A stretch of DNA of 64,000 nt from Gammaproteobacteria bacterium (GTDB lineage: Bacteria; Pseudomonadota; Gammaproteobacteria; Xanthomonadales; Rhodanobacteraceae). Both the position numbers and the translations under genes were made by a program. Location of the stretch: contig SHNG01000107.1 in NCBI GenBank assembly GCA_004295005.1, positions 20,806 through 84,805 on the forward strand. The letters run 5' to 3'. The notes under the pieces are model-generated. The model saw nothing but the letters and a program-made list of their open reading frames with translations. It was not told where the DNA came from and did no database searches. Below, one piece after another: positions 34,809-44,557 of the stretch. Positions within the stretch are counted from its first letter, which is position 1, and every line of letters starts with the position of its first letter.

Positions 34809-36677
34809 TCATCGAAACGCCGCTTCCGCGCGCGCAGCCAGGGGCGCAAGGGCCTGCCAGACGCTGTCGATTTCCGCCTCATGGCGGCGCCATTTCTCGG
34901 CTGCCGGCGCTGAATGCGTATGCTTGGACTGCGGCAGGCCTCCATCCAGTGCCTGATCCCATTCAAACCCGACCTGCGCGCAAATCCTGTGCATTTCACG
35001 GTCGGGGTTGGACAACAGCGCATCGTAGTCGATTCGATGCACGCGGTCGGCCGGCAGATCTGCCAGATCATCCAGCAGGATTTGCGTGGTTGTTTGCCAT
35101 TGGCCGGCAACGATTTCATGTAGCGCCTTGCCGATGAGCTTCTGCCAGTCGGGCACCAGCAGCAGCGACCAGGCCGGCCCGCTCCAACCGGGCAGTTTCG
35201 GGTACGTACGAAATTTTCCGGAGTTCCACGCCTCGATCATGCTCGACAGTACTTCGCGCGGATCCCGATACAGGTAAACGAAATGTGCATCAGGGAATAC
35301 CTTGCGCAGGAATGGGATGCGCAACGCGTTCTTTGGCGTCTTCTCCAGAAATCGAACCGGCCATCGCGTGGGAGGCGCGCCTTCGCGATCACGCAGGGAT
35401 GCGGCAAATCGGGCGTGCAGTTGCGCAACCACCGCAACGGTGGCCTGATCCGCGCCCAACGCATTGGACTCGAAATTGCGCGCGGCCGGATGCAATTCCG
35501 GCATGCCTTCGATCTGCACGTGGCTCTCATCACCGACCGTGAAGACATTTCGCGCACGCGCCAACGTCTCGAACAGCAGGGTGGAGCCGGATCGTGGTGG
35601 CGAGAGGACAACCACCGGGCGATCAAAACTTTTTGCCACGCCTCCCATGGGTGGCATCGATTGTCCAGTCTTGGAACCGCTGGTGCTTGGCGTGGCAAAG
35701 GCATCCGGGTCGTAGTCACCTTTCACCACCAGTCCACCGTTACGCTGATCCGTGAGCGCAGCCTGCACGATCATGGCGCGGAATGCACCGAGGAAACGCA
35801 TGCCGTTGCGCAACAGCATGCCTTCGCCAAGCCGCTGCATCTCGGCGTTGAACGAATCCAGGGCGGCGCGGTAGGCTGGCCAACCCGCCTCGCGAACACC
35901 GTGCTGCGCCCACAAGCCAAGCCAGGTGGCGCTGAAACGCGCAAAAAGCGGCTGGATCGCAGCCAGCTGCGGCACTGGCGCCGCTTCGGCGACAAGAAAA
36001 TTCAGGTGTTCACGCAGCTCCCATGGCGTCATCACGTTGCCGAGGTTCTCGCTTTCGTACACCAATTCGGCGGCACCTGTCGCATTGAATGGCACGAGGT
36101 GTGGCCGCCAGTCCGCAACTGGCCGACCGGCTACCAGTCCACCGCTGGCGTGCTGCCAGAACCGCTCGCTGCCGACGGTATCTGCCACCAGATGAATGCG
36201 CTGATCCGGGTTGGCATTGATGACGCGATGCGGTGCCCAGGTATCGAAAATCCAGCATTCACCTTCGGCCATGTTGACCTCGGCTTCTCCGCATTGGAAG
36301 CGCACCGAAGGCTGGGTCTGTATTGGCACATGCACGCGCATGCGGTCGCGCCAGTAGTAGGCGAGATCGGCATGGCGAGGCACTTCGGCATGACCGGACA
36401 GGCGCATCAGACGACTGCGCCCCCACACAGCTCCAATATGGGCAAGCACCTGACGCAGGTAGGGGCAAGCCTCCAGATGCGGCGTCGGTCGCATCGGTCC
36501 CGATATCGAATCGCTCTGCGGATCGCCATTGACGGAAATCAAGGGCAGCGCTGAATTGCCAGCGTACCCCTGCGGATGCGGACGCCAAACCGATTCGCCG
36601 AGCGCATTGATTTCGGTGCGCAAGCGGGCTGCATCAAATTTCAGAGGAAGCTGGACAAAGGGAACTTGCAGTTTCAT
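34809..36677 (-). CDS. Fused Asp/Asn beta-hydroxylase-type oxygenase and sulfotransferase
   Basis: 622 residues. Residues 1-180 are a hydroxylase-type 2-oxoglutarate oxygenase (His102-x-Asp104 in RHADLAYYW; distal His150 in FDTWAPHRVIN; Arg near QRIHLVAD). A helical linker spans about 190-345. Residues about 350-620 are a sulfotransferase with the PAPS loop LSPPRSGSTLLFE, the 3'-phosphate motif VYLYRDPREVLSSM and RFLEKTPKNALRIPFL. It is convergent with the separate hydroxylase-sulfotransferase pair (stops 10 bp apart), so the locus encodes the same two-step chemistry twice. No signal peptide is seen, so it probably acts in the cytoplasm. Confidence 0.87.
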   Translation of the reverse strand: MKLQVPFVQLPLKFDAARLRTEINALGESVWRPHPQGYAGNSALPLISVNGDPQSDSISGPMRPTPHLEACPYLRQVLAHIGAVWGRSRLMRLSGHAEVPRHADLAYYWRDRMRVHVPIQTQPSVRFQCGEAEVNMAEGECWIFDTWAPHRVINANPDQRIHLVADTVGSERFWQHASGGLVAGRPVADWRPHLVPFNATGAAELVYESENLGNVMTPWELREHLNFLVAEAAPVPQLAAIQPLFARFSATWLGLWAQHGVREAGWPAYRAALDSFNAEMQRLGEGMLLRNGMRFLGAFRAMIVQAALTDQRNGGLVVKGDYDPDAFATPSTSGSKTGQSMPPMGGVAKSFDRPVVVLSPPRSGSTLLFETLARARNVFTVGDESHVQIEGMPELHPAARNFESNALGADQATVAVVAQLHARFAASLRDREGAPPTRWPVRFLEKTPKNALRIPFLRKVFPDAHFVYLYRDPREVLSSMIEAWNSGKFRTYPKLPGWSGPAWSLLLVPDWQKLIGKALHEIVAGQWQTTTQILLDDLADLPADRVHRIDYDALLSNPDREMHRICAQVGFEWDQALDGGLPQSKHTHSAPAAEKWRRHEAEIDSVWQALAPLAARAEAAFR

Positions 36678-36796
36678 GAGCGGGCTACGGCAGAAGATGC
36701 GTCATTATCGCTGCTGGCGTGGATTCTGGCTTGCCGCATTCATGGCAAAACGCCGCAGCTTGAAATCGTTGGTGGCATCCATGCTACCATGCAACG

Positions 36797-37219
36797 ATGC
36801 TGATCGTTGTCGACACCAACGTTTTTGTAGGCGCGTGTCTGGGAATGGGCGCATCGAGTACGGTTATCGGCAATTGCATTCGCGGCCTGCATATTCCGCT
36901 GATGGGAACGGCCTTGATTAGCGAGTACGAGGAGGTTCTTGCGCGTAGCGCTCCTTTCAGCAAGAGCAGACTGAGTTCAAACGAGCGCCATGAATTGCTG
37001 GATATCTTCCTGGCCGCTTGCAGATGGACGCCGATCTACTACGGATGGCGTCCAAATCTGCCGGACGAGGCAGACAATCATCTGATCGAGCTGGCGATCG
37101 CCGGCAATGCAAGTCGCGTCGTCAGTCGCAATCTGCGCGACCTGCGCCGCGCCGAACTGCTCTTTCCCCACATCCTGGCCGTTACCCCGGAGCATTTCCT
37201 GAAGGAGTCCACGCCATGA
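36797..37219 (+). CDS. PIN-domain toxin-like RNase
   Basis: 140 residues of the 'putative toxin, PIN family' type. The N-terminal IVVDTNVFVGACLG holds the first acidic residue, Glu lies in LISEYEEVLAR, and LPDEADNHLIELAIAGNASRVVSRNLRDL holds the later acidic residues of the Mg-dependent RNase site. The stop overlaps the next gene's ATG by 4 bp, and that gene is a ribbon-helix-helix antitoxin. Toxin before antitoxin is the less common order. Confidence 0.85.
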   Translation: MLIVVDTNVFVGACLGMGASSTVIGNCIRGLHIPLMGTALISEYEEVLARSAPFSKSRLSSNERHELLDIFLAACRWTPIYYGWRPNLPDEADNHLIELAIAGNASRVVSRNLRDLRRAELLFPHILAVTPEHFLKESTP

Positions 37220-37431
37220 GCGCACTGACCATCCGCATGCCGGACGAAAAATATCAGCGTCTAAAGGCACTTTCACGTCGGCGGCGTACCAGCGTCAACC
37301 AGCTGATCGACGAAATGGCCACCCTGATGCTCGCCGAAGCCGACGCGGAAGCGCACTTCGCGCTACGCGCAGCGCGTGGCAAAGGCAAAACGGAACGGGG
37401 CATGGAGCTTTTGCGCAAGGCGCAGCGCTGA
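37216..37431 (+). CDS. Ribbon-helix-helix (CopG/Arc) antitoxin
   Basis: 71 residues from ATG 37216. The N-terminal ribbon-helix-helix fold (SALTIRMPDEKYQRLKALSRRRRTSVNQLIDEM) binds DNA; the C-terminal helix (ALRAARGKGKTERGMELL) would cover the PIN toxin. GGAG upstream supports this start over longer in-frame versions. The ATGA overlap couples its translation to the toxin. Confidence 0.85.
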   Translation: MSALTIRMPDEKYQRLKALSRRRRTSVNQLIDEMATLMLAEADAEAHFALRAARGKGKTERGMELLRKAQR

Positions 37432-37466
37432 TTGAAGCATCCCAATCAAGCGCTCTTTTGCTGGTC

Positions 37467-37630
37467 TAGCCGCCTGTCGGACTTATGGAATCGTTAGCGA
37501 GAATTCGACTGGGCGATGACAGATTTTCGACGATTCGCCGACCGATAGTGGTTCTATCGGTCAAGAAGCGGCGGAAATATGGACCGCTCAGGCGGATTCG
37601 CAGCCGATTTCCCATAAGTCCGACAGGCTG

Positions 37631-37633
<3 letters not shown>
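37467..37633. repeat. MITE-like element with 22-bp terminal inverted repeats
   Basis: Arms TAGCcGCCTGTCGGACTTATGG (37467-37488) and its complement (37612-37633) match at 21 of 22 positions, bounding 167 bp that code for nothing evident. The right end includes the thiC stop codon (TAG on the minus strand). No flanking duplication is obvious. The size and ends resemble a miniature inverted-repeat transposable element, but no transposase or second copy is in the window. Confidence 0.65.
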
Positions 37634-39663
<2,030 letters not shown>

Positions 39664-39838
39664 AGCGCGGCATTGAAACACGTTCGTCGCCAGCGGGCCA
39701 GCGATGGGGCATGCCGGCGGATGCGCTGCGCTCGTCCAGCCTGCGGCGTTCGACCAAGACGTTACTCATTTCTTCCGTCGCCCCCGTGCAGGCAGGGATC
39801 CTGCGACTTTCGCTCTTGCCAACATTCAGAAGCCACGA

Positions 39839-39876
39839 CACTGGATCCCGGATATCGCTGCGCGATTCCGGGACGA
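39839..39876. repeat. CACTGGATCCCGG hairpin repeat
   Basis: CACTGGATCCCGG-atatcgctgcgcgat-TCCGGGACGAG folds into a hairpin (TCCCGG/CCGGGA with an inner ATCGC/GCGAT). The same element occurs at 57539-57579, and its outer frame matches the 62-bp repeats at 3359-3544. Confidence 0.7.
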
Positions 39877-39923
39877 GGGGCAAAGCCAGGGATTGCCTGG
39901 GAGTCTGTGCTCTCCTGTGATAG

Positions 39924-39962
39924 ATTCTTACCGATGGCCATCAATCAGGAGATTGTAAGAAT
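39924..39962. promoter_or_regulatory. Inverted repeat spanning the vapB start
   Basis: ATTCTTAC (39924-39931) and GTAAGAAT (39955-39962) are perfect complements separated by 23 bp; the right arm includes the start codon of the antitoxin gene and the ribosome-binding site lies between the arms. It is a candidate VapBC operator, or an RNA fold limiting initiation. Confidence 0.4.
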
Positions 39963-40173
39963 GCCTGCCACAGCCACCCTTTCAAGCAAGCACCAAATCT
40001 CGATTCCCAAGGCGGTTCGCGAGGCGCAGAACTGGGAAGCCGGGCAGGAGTTTGTTTTTGTTCCCAAAGGCAAAGGCGTGTTGCTGATGCCGGTGCCCAC
40101 ATTCGAGGCGCTGGCCGGGTTGGCCGCCGGTGCGAAAACGACAAAATACCGTGACCGCACGAATCGCTTTTGA
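39961..40173 (+). CDS. vapB: AbrB-type antitoxin (VapB)
   Basis: 70 residues from ATG 39961 with AGGAG upstream. The N-terminal swapped-hairpin AbrB domain is clear (TATLSSKHQISIPKAVREAQNWEAGQEFVFVPKGKGVLLMPV); the C-terminal tail (ALAGLAAGAKTTKYRDRTNRF) would neutralise the toxin. Its stop overlaps the vapC ATG by one base (TGATG). It likely represses its own operon through the inverted repeat at its start. Confidence 0.88.
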   Translation: MPATATLSSKHQISIPKAVREAQNWEAGQEFVFVPKGKGVLLMPVPTFEALAGLAAGAKTTKYRDRTNRF

Positions 40174-40547
40174 TGCGCGTGGTAGATACATCGGCCTGGA
40201 TTGAATGGCTGGTCGCAAGCCCGCTCAGTGCAAAGCTGAAATCGCGCATGCCTGCCCGCGAACAATGCCTCGTGCCGACCCTGGTCCAGCTTGAGCTGGC
40301 CAAGTGGATGTGTCGCGAGATGGGCGAAGATCGTTCCGATCAAGTAATCGCCTTTACGCAGAAGTGCATCGTGGTTCCCCTGGATACCTCGATTGCCTTG
40401 CGTGCGGCGGATCTGCATCGAGTGTACAAGCTGGCCACTGCGGATGCGGTGATCTATGCCAGCGCGCTGGAACATTCGGCCGAATTGCTCACCTGCGACG
40501 CGCATTTTGAAGGTTTGCCAGGCGTGGAACTGGTGCGCAAGACGTAA
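40173..40547 (+). CDS. vapC: PIN-domain ribonuclease toxin (VapC)
   Basis: 124 residues from ATG 40173. PIN-domain acidic residues are seen in MRVVDTSAWIEWL (first Asp and Glu), LVQLELAKWM (Glu) and KLATADAVIYASALEHSAELLTCDAHF (late Asp residues). VapC toxins cleave specific RNAs and are held inactive by VapB. The start overlaps the vapB stop. This pair is unrelated to the PIN/RHH pair at 36.8 kb. Confidence 0.9.
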   Translation: MRVVDTSAWIEWLVASPLSAKLKSRMPAREQCLVPTLVQLELAKWMCREMGEDRSDQVIAFTQKCIVVPLDTSIALRAADLHRVYKLATADAVIYASALEHSAELLTCDAHFEGLPGVELVRKT

Positions 40548-40570
40548 GGCCTGTCAGCTTCGAAGTGGTG

Positions 40571-41359
40571 TCAATCAAACCCATCGGTAAAGATGCCGCC
40601 GTAGAGAAAATGCATGCCGGCGATGTCATCGGCGCGCAACTGGCGGCGAATGATGTCGTCGCATGGGGCAAATGGAAACATGATCGGGCAGGTGCCGTCA
40701 TTGGCCGCAGGATGCTGCAACCCCAAGGCATGACCCATCTCGTGCAGCAGCAAGCCCTGCAGGTCGTTGGGTGCGAAGGTGGTGTCGAAGCTCGCGCCTT
40801 CTGCCAATGGGTAGTTCTGATAGAACGCATTGGCATTGAGCAGGATGTCGCCCGCGCCGGTGCCGCCGTTGGGCGGTGGCGAATAGCCCACCGCAGCAAC
40901 GCTGTTGTCCGAAAACGCAAACACGCCAATTCGGATCTGGCCGGTGGCTGGCGGAACCGCCGTCACATCGTTGATGGCCACACCACTGTCCACGCCAAGC
41001 TCGACGAAGCGGATACCGCTGTAGTTCGCCCAATGTGAAAGCATGGCGCGAATTTGCGGGCGCAGGGATTCAAGCGTGCGCGGCGCAAACCCGCCACCCG
41101 GCGATATCTCCACGGCAATGGCATCCAGACTGTTGCCCGCATTGCAGGCATTGCCGCAGTAGGCGCTACCCGGTGTGCCCGCGGGAATGATGGACCAGGC
41201 CACGACTCCGCCAGGGCTGCCCGCGTGGTTGTCGCCCCATTTCAGGTACAGGGTTTCGCTGCCGCTCACATAGGAATTGACCTCGAATGCCTGCGCAGAC
41301 GCGCATAGACTCAAAGTCACCATTGCTCCCAACAAAACGCGCAGGACTATGTAGAACAT
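40571..41359 (-). CDS. Secreted matrixin-like zinc metalloprotease
   Basis: 262 residues. Signal peptide (VLLGAMVTLSLCASAQA) followed by a matrixin-type catalytic domain: the first strand SETLYLKWGDN, then GDILLNANAFYQNY and the zinc motif LLHEMGHALGLQHP (three His and catalytic Glu), and the Met-turn in CPIMFPF. It ends with GGIFTDGFD, matching the short tail of two other secreted proteins here. It is divergent from pepQ. Extracellular peptide hydrolysis is likely; the substrate is unknown. Confidence 0.88.
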   Translation of the reverse strand: MFYIVLRVLLGAMVTLSLCASAQAFEVNSYVSGSETLYLKWGDNHAGSPGGVVAWSIIPAGTPGSAYCGNACNAGNSLDAIAVEISPGGGFAPRTLESLRPQIRAMLSHWANYSGIRFVELGVDSGVAINDVTAVPPATGQIRIGVFAFSDNSVAAVGYSPPPNGGTGAGDILLNANAFYQNYPLAEGASFDTTFAPNDLQGLLLHEMGHALGLQHPAANDGTCPIMFPFAPCDDIIRRQLRADDIAGMHFLYGGIFTDGFD

Positions 41360-41447
41360 TGGATGATCTTGCGCTTCCCTTGGGCCTCAGGCAATCGCGT
41401 TGCGGCGTTCAACGCGGCACAATGGCAGCCTGTTTTGCGGAGGCCCC

Positions 41448-42788
41448 ATGGAAATCCACCACCCCGATCTGCACCCCTTGTTTGCCGACCACTTGGCCAC
41501 GCTCACTCAACGCAGCGATGCCGCATTGGCCAAAGCCGGCTTCGATCATCTGGTGATCCCGGCGGGCAACCTGCATTACCAGTTCCTCGACGACCGCGAC
41601 TATCCGTTCTGCGTCAACCCGCATTTCAAGCACTGGCTTCCGGTAACCCAGGCGCCGGGTTCCTGGCTGGTCTACACGCCGGGACGCAAGCCGAAACTGG
41701 TCTTTCTGCAACCGGCCGATTACTGGCATGTGGTTCCGGAAGCTCCGTCCGGTTACTGGGTTGAACACTTCGACATCGTCGTGATTCGCGAGGCCGAGGA
41801 AGCCCAGGCCCATTTGCCGAAGGACACCGATCGTTGCGCCATCATCGGCGAGGCAAACTCGACGCTCGGTCCGGTGGTGCCGAACAATCCACAGGCGCTC
41901 ATCGATTACCTGCATTTCCACCGCATGCACAAGACCGCCTACGAATTGGCCATGATGCGCGTGGCCAGCAAGATCGGAGCACGCGCGCATCGAGCGGCGG
42001 AGGCGGCATTTCGCGAGGGCGCATCGGAATTCGACATTCACATGGCCTACCTGGCCAGCGCACGCCAGACCGAACACGAACTGCCCTACAGCAACATCAT
42101 CTGCCTCAACGAACACGCAGCCGTGTTGCATTACCACAGCCTGCAACATGCGCCGCCCGCGCACCGGCATTCTTTCCTGATCGATGCGGGCGCCAGTTTC
42201 CACGGCTACGCCAGCGACATCACACGCACCCATTCGGCAGACACCGGGGATGCATTCCAGGGCCTCATTAACGACATGGATGCCATGCAGCAGCATCTGT
42301 GTGCACGCGTTCGCGCCGGCCAGGATTACGCGGCGCTGCATGTCGATACACATCGCCTGCTCGGCGGCATTCTCAAACAGCATGGCCTTATTCGCATGAG
42401 TGCGGAAGCCGCAGTGGAGACTGGCGTAACGGCAATTTTCTTCCCGCATGGCCTGGGCCATCCGATCGGATTGCAGGTGCACGATGTCGCCGCGTTTGCC
42501 GCCGACGAAAGCGGAAGACTCATCGCGCGGCCCGAGGGACACCCCTATTTGCGCATGACCCGCACGCTGCAACCGGGCGCGGTGGTTACCATCGAACCCG
42601 GCCTGTACTTCATCGACATGTTGCTGGCCCGATTGAAGGAAACCCCGGCGGCGAAAGACATTGCCTGGGATCGCGTCGATGCCTTCCGCAAGTTCGGCGG
42701 CATCCGCATCGAGGATGATGTGGTTTGCACGCAGGGCGAGCCGGAGAACCTCACTCGCGATGCATTCGCCGCGCTCGGACAACGCTGA
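41448..42788 (+). CDS. pepQ: Xaa-Pro dipeptidase (prolidase)
   Basis: Cleaves Xaa-Pro dipeptides in the cytoplasm. 446 residues from ATG 41448 (GGAGG upstream). The pita-bread metallopeptidase residues are all present: two Asp in LIDAGASFHGYASDITRT, His in FPHGLGHPIGLQVHD, Glu in VTIEPGLYF and Glu in GGIRIEDDVV. The N-terminal domain with PVTQAPGSWLVYTPG matches PepQ rather than aminopeptidase P. It can finish the digestion of peptides imported by the POT transporter, though the genes are far apart. Confidence 0.95.
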   Translation: MEIHHPDLHPLFADHLATLTQRSDAALAKAGFDHLVIPAGNLHYQFLDDRDYPFCVNPHFKHWLPVTQAPGSWLVYTPGRKPKLVFLQPADYWHVVPEAPSGYWVEHFDIVVIREAEEAQAHLPKDTDRCAIIGEANSTLGPVVPNNPQALIDYLHFHRMHKTAYELAMMRVASKIGARAHRAAEAAFREGASEFDIHMAYLASARQTEHELPYSNIICLNEHAAVLHYHSLQHAPPAHRHSFLIDAGASFHGYASDITRTHSADTGDAFQGLINDMDAMQQHLCARVRAGQDYAALHVDTHRLLGGILKQHGLIRMSAEAAVETGVTAIFFPHGLGHPIGLQVHDVAAFAADESGRLIARPEGHPYLRMTRTLQPGAVVTIEPGLYFIDMLLARLKETPAAKDIAWDRVDAFRKFGGIRIEDDVVCTQGEPENLTRDAFAALGQR

Positions 42789-42900
42789 ACCGCAACCCAA
42801 TCGGGGACAGGTTGCGCTTGCATGATGCGACGAACCGGGGCCGACTGACGTCATGGCAATTGCACGACGCTGGCCTTGGCGTCATCTGTTGGAGAAACGC

Positions 42901-43455
42901 ATGTTGTATCGCCACACCTTGATGAACCTCGTCTTTGGCCTTGGCCTCGCCCTCGGTCTTGGCGTTGCCGGCTCCACTGCTGCGGCGACTGGGGACAAGC
43001 AAGATGGCAACTCCGCCCAGGTGAGTGTGACCTGGACCGATCCCGCCGGGTTCGACGAACTTCGATTCGGTCACCAGTTCCGCCAGCCGAAGCCCGAAGT
43101 GTGGCTCGGCGAGTTCCGCAAGACCCTGGTCAAGACTGGTGATCGCATCCTGCCCAAAGACCAGCATTTGTCGGTCACCATCACCGACGTCAAGCTCGCT
43201 GGGGATTTCGAGCCCTGGCACGGACCCTTTTTCGATGACGTGCGCGTGGTGAAGTCGATCTACCCGCCGCGCGTGAAGCTGTCCTTCACCCTCACTGACG
43301 CCAATGGCAACGTGATCGAAAGCGGTGACCGCGAGTTGCGCGACCTGGCCTTTCTCAATCGCGGAACCAGCGTGCGCAGCAACCAGCCCTATCGCTACGA
43401 GAAACGCATGTTGAGTGATTGGGTCAAGCGCGAATTCGGCAGCGAGAAGCGCTAG
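42901..43455 (+). CDS. DUF3016 domain-containing secreted protein
   Basis: 184 residues from ATG 42901, chosen for its good ribosome-binding site (TTGGAGAAACGC). A signal peptide (LVFGLGLALGLGVAGSTAAA) leads into DUF3016: VSVTWTDPAGFDELRFG, LPKDQHLSVTITDVKLAGDFEPWHGP and the late NRGTSVRSNQPYRYEKRMLSDW. The family is widespread in gammaproteobacteria and of unknown role. It stands alone between pepQ and a repeat region. Confidence 0.85.
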   Translation: MLYRHTLMNLVFGLGLALGLGVAGSTAAATGDKQDGNSAQVSVTWTDPAGFDELRFGHQFRQPKPEVWLGEFRKTLVKTGDRILPKDQHLSVTITDVKLAGDFEPWHGPFFDDVRVVKSIYPPRVKLSFTLTDANGNVIESGDRELRDLAFLNRGTSVRSNQPYRYEKRMLSDWVKREFGSEKR

Positions 43456-43476
43456 GGAACGCTGATCAACACGATT

Positions 43477-43725
43477 TCGTCGCCCCGGCGAATGCCGGGG
43501 TCCATTCTGATGTTGCTTTCATTGGAACAAGATCAAAATGGATTCCGGCTTGCGCCGGAATGACGGGAAAAAACAGGGGCTCCTTAGGAGCCTGCGCAGG
43601 GGCGACGGAGCCGGCGAATCCAGTCATCCAGGAATGGCGGTGTCGTGGACCGGATTCGTGCGCTCCAGGATGCAGTGGAGGATAAGCGCAGCGCATCCAC
43701 CAGTTCGCATGCGAAAGCGCATCCG
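43477..43725. repeat. Intergenic hairpin repeats
   Basis: The 270-bp gap holds two perfect hairpins of the common ATTCCGGC type, CCCCGGC-gaat-GCCGGGG (43483-43500) and ATTCCGGC-ttgc-GCCGGAAT (43542-43561), then GGCTCCTTAGGAGCC and the CTGCGCAGGGGCGACGG string also present near 1360. No gene is apparent. Confidence 0.7.
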
Positions 43726-44505
43726 CTAACGCTCATCCACATGGGCCCACGGATTGCGCGTGGTGCTGCGAAACCAGCCCAGACGGTAGGCTGCCTCGCC
43801 AAACCATTCGCGCAGTACCGCATCGGATTTGGCCAGAGCCTTCGTTGAAGGCAGGTAATAGCCGATGCTGTTGGCGCGCGCGTATCGGGTGTCCACCGGC
43901 CAGGCGCAGACTTCGAACCCGGCTTGCTCGAATGCGTACTGCGAGCGCGGCATGTGCACGGCCGAGGTCACCAGCCAGATGCGTGAAGGCAAATTCGGCT
44001 CAAGCGCGCGCACGAACTGCGCGTTCTGCCAGGTCGAGTGTGATGCGCCTTCCAGCAGCATGCTTTCCCTTGCCACGCCCAGGCGTTCGGCAAAGTCGCG
44101 CATCAGCGCACCTTCGCCAACGCCATAGACGGTACTGCCGCCGGAGACCACCAACTTCGCATCGGGTTGCTGGCGCAGCCGATCCACTGCGCCGATCAAG
44201 CGGCGCAGGCTGGACTCGCCCAAGGCGCTGAAATCCGTCTCGTCGGTCGGTTGCCGCGATATGCCGCCGCTCAACACCACCACGACTTGCGGGGGTGACT
44301 GCAGGCAGGTTTCGCTGACGGCGGTTCTTCCTTCCTGCCAGCCGATCATTGCATTGGCCACCCAAGGCAAGGTCATCAATGCACAGGCAAGCAGGGGAAC
44401 CAGCGTCAGTGCGCGCATCCAGCGCGGCAGCCAGCGCCAGGTGAGCACGACAAGCAGCGCAAACAGGATTCCAAACCGAAGCGGCGAGAAAAACGAATTC
44501 AGCAT
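43726..44505 (-). CDS. YdcF/ElyC-like DUF218 membrane protein
   Basis: About 259 residues from ATG 44505 (ATG 44526 adds seven). Two N-terminal transmembrane helices (FGILFALLVVLTW; ALTLVPLLACALMTLPWV) precede the DUF218 domain: PQVVVVLSGGISR, KLVVSGGSTVYG, LGVARESMLLEGASHSTWQNA and IWLVTSAVHMPRSQYAFEQAGF. E. coli ElyC and SanA, with the same layout, affect envelope integrity and peptidoglycan precursor use. The role here is inferred by family. Confidence 0.87.
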   Translation of the reverse strand: MLNSFFSPLRFGILFALLVVLTWRWLPRWMRALTLVPLLACALMTLPWVANAMIGWQEGRTAVSETCLQSPPQVVVVLSGGISRQPTDETDFSALGESSLRRLIGAVDRLRQQPDAKLVVSGGSTVYGVGEGALMRDFAERLGVARESMLLEGASHSTWQNAQFVRALEPNLPSRIWLVTSAVHMPRSQYAFEQAGFEVCAWPVDTRYARANSIGYYLPSTKALAKSDAVLREWFGEAAYRLGWFRSTTRNPWAHVDER

Positions 44506-44557
44506 GTCGGCACCTGAACGCTGCATGCGTGGATTGCGCGTGCGAATGCCTGCCTGT

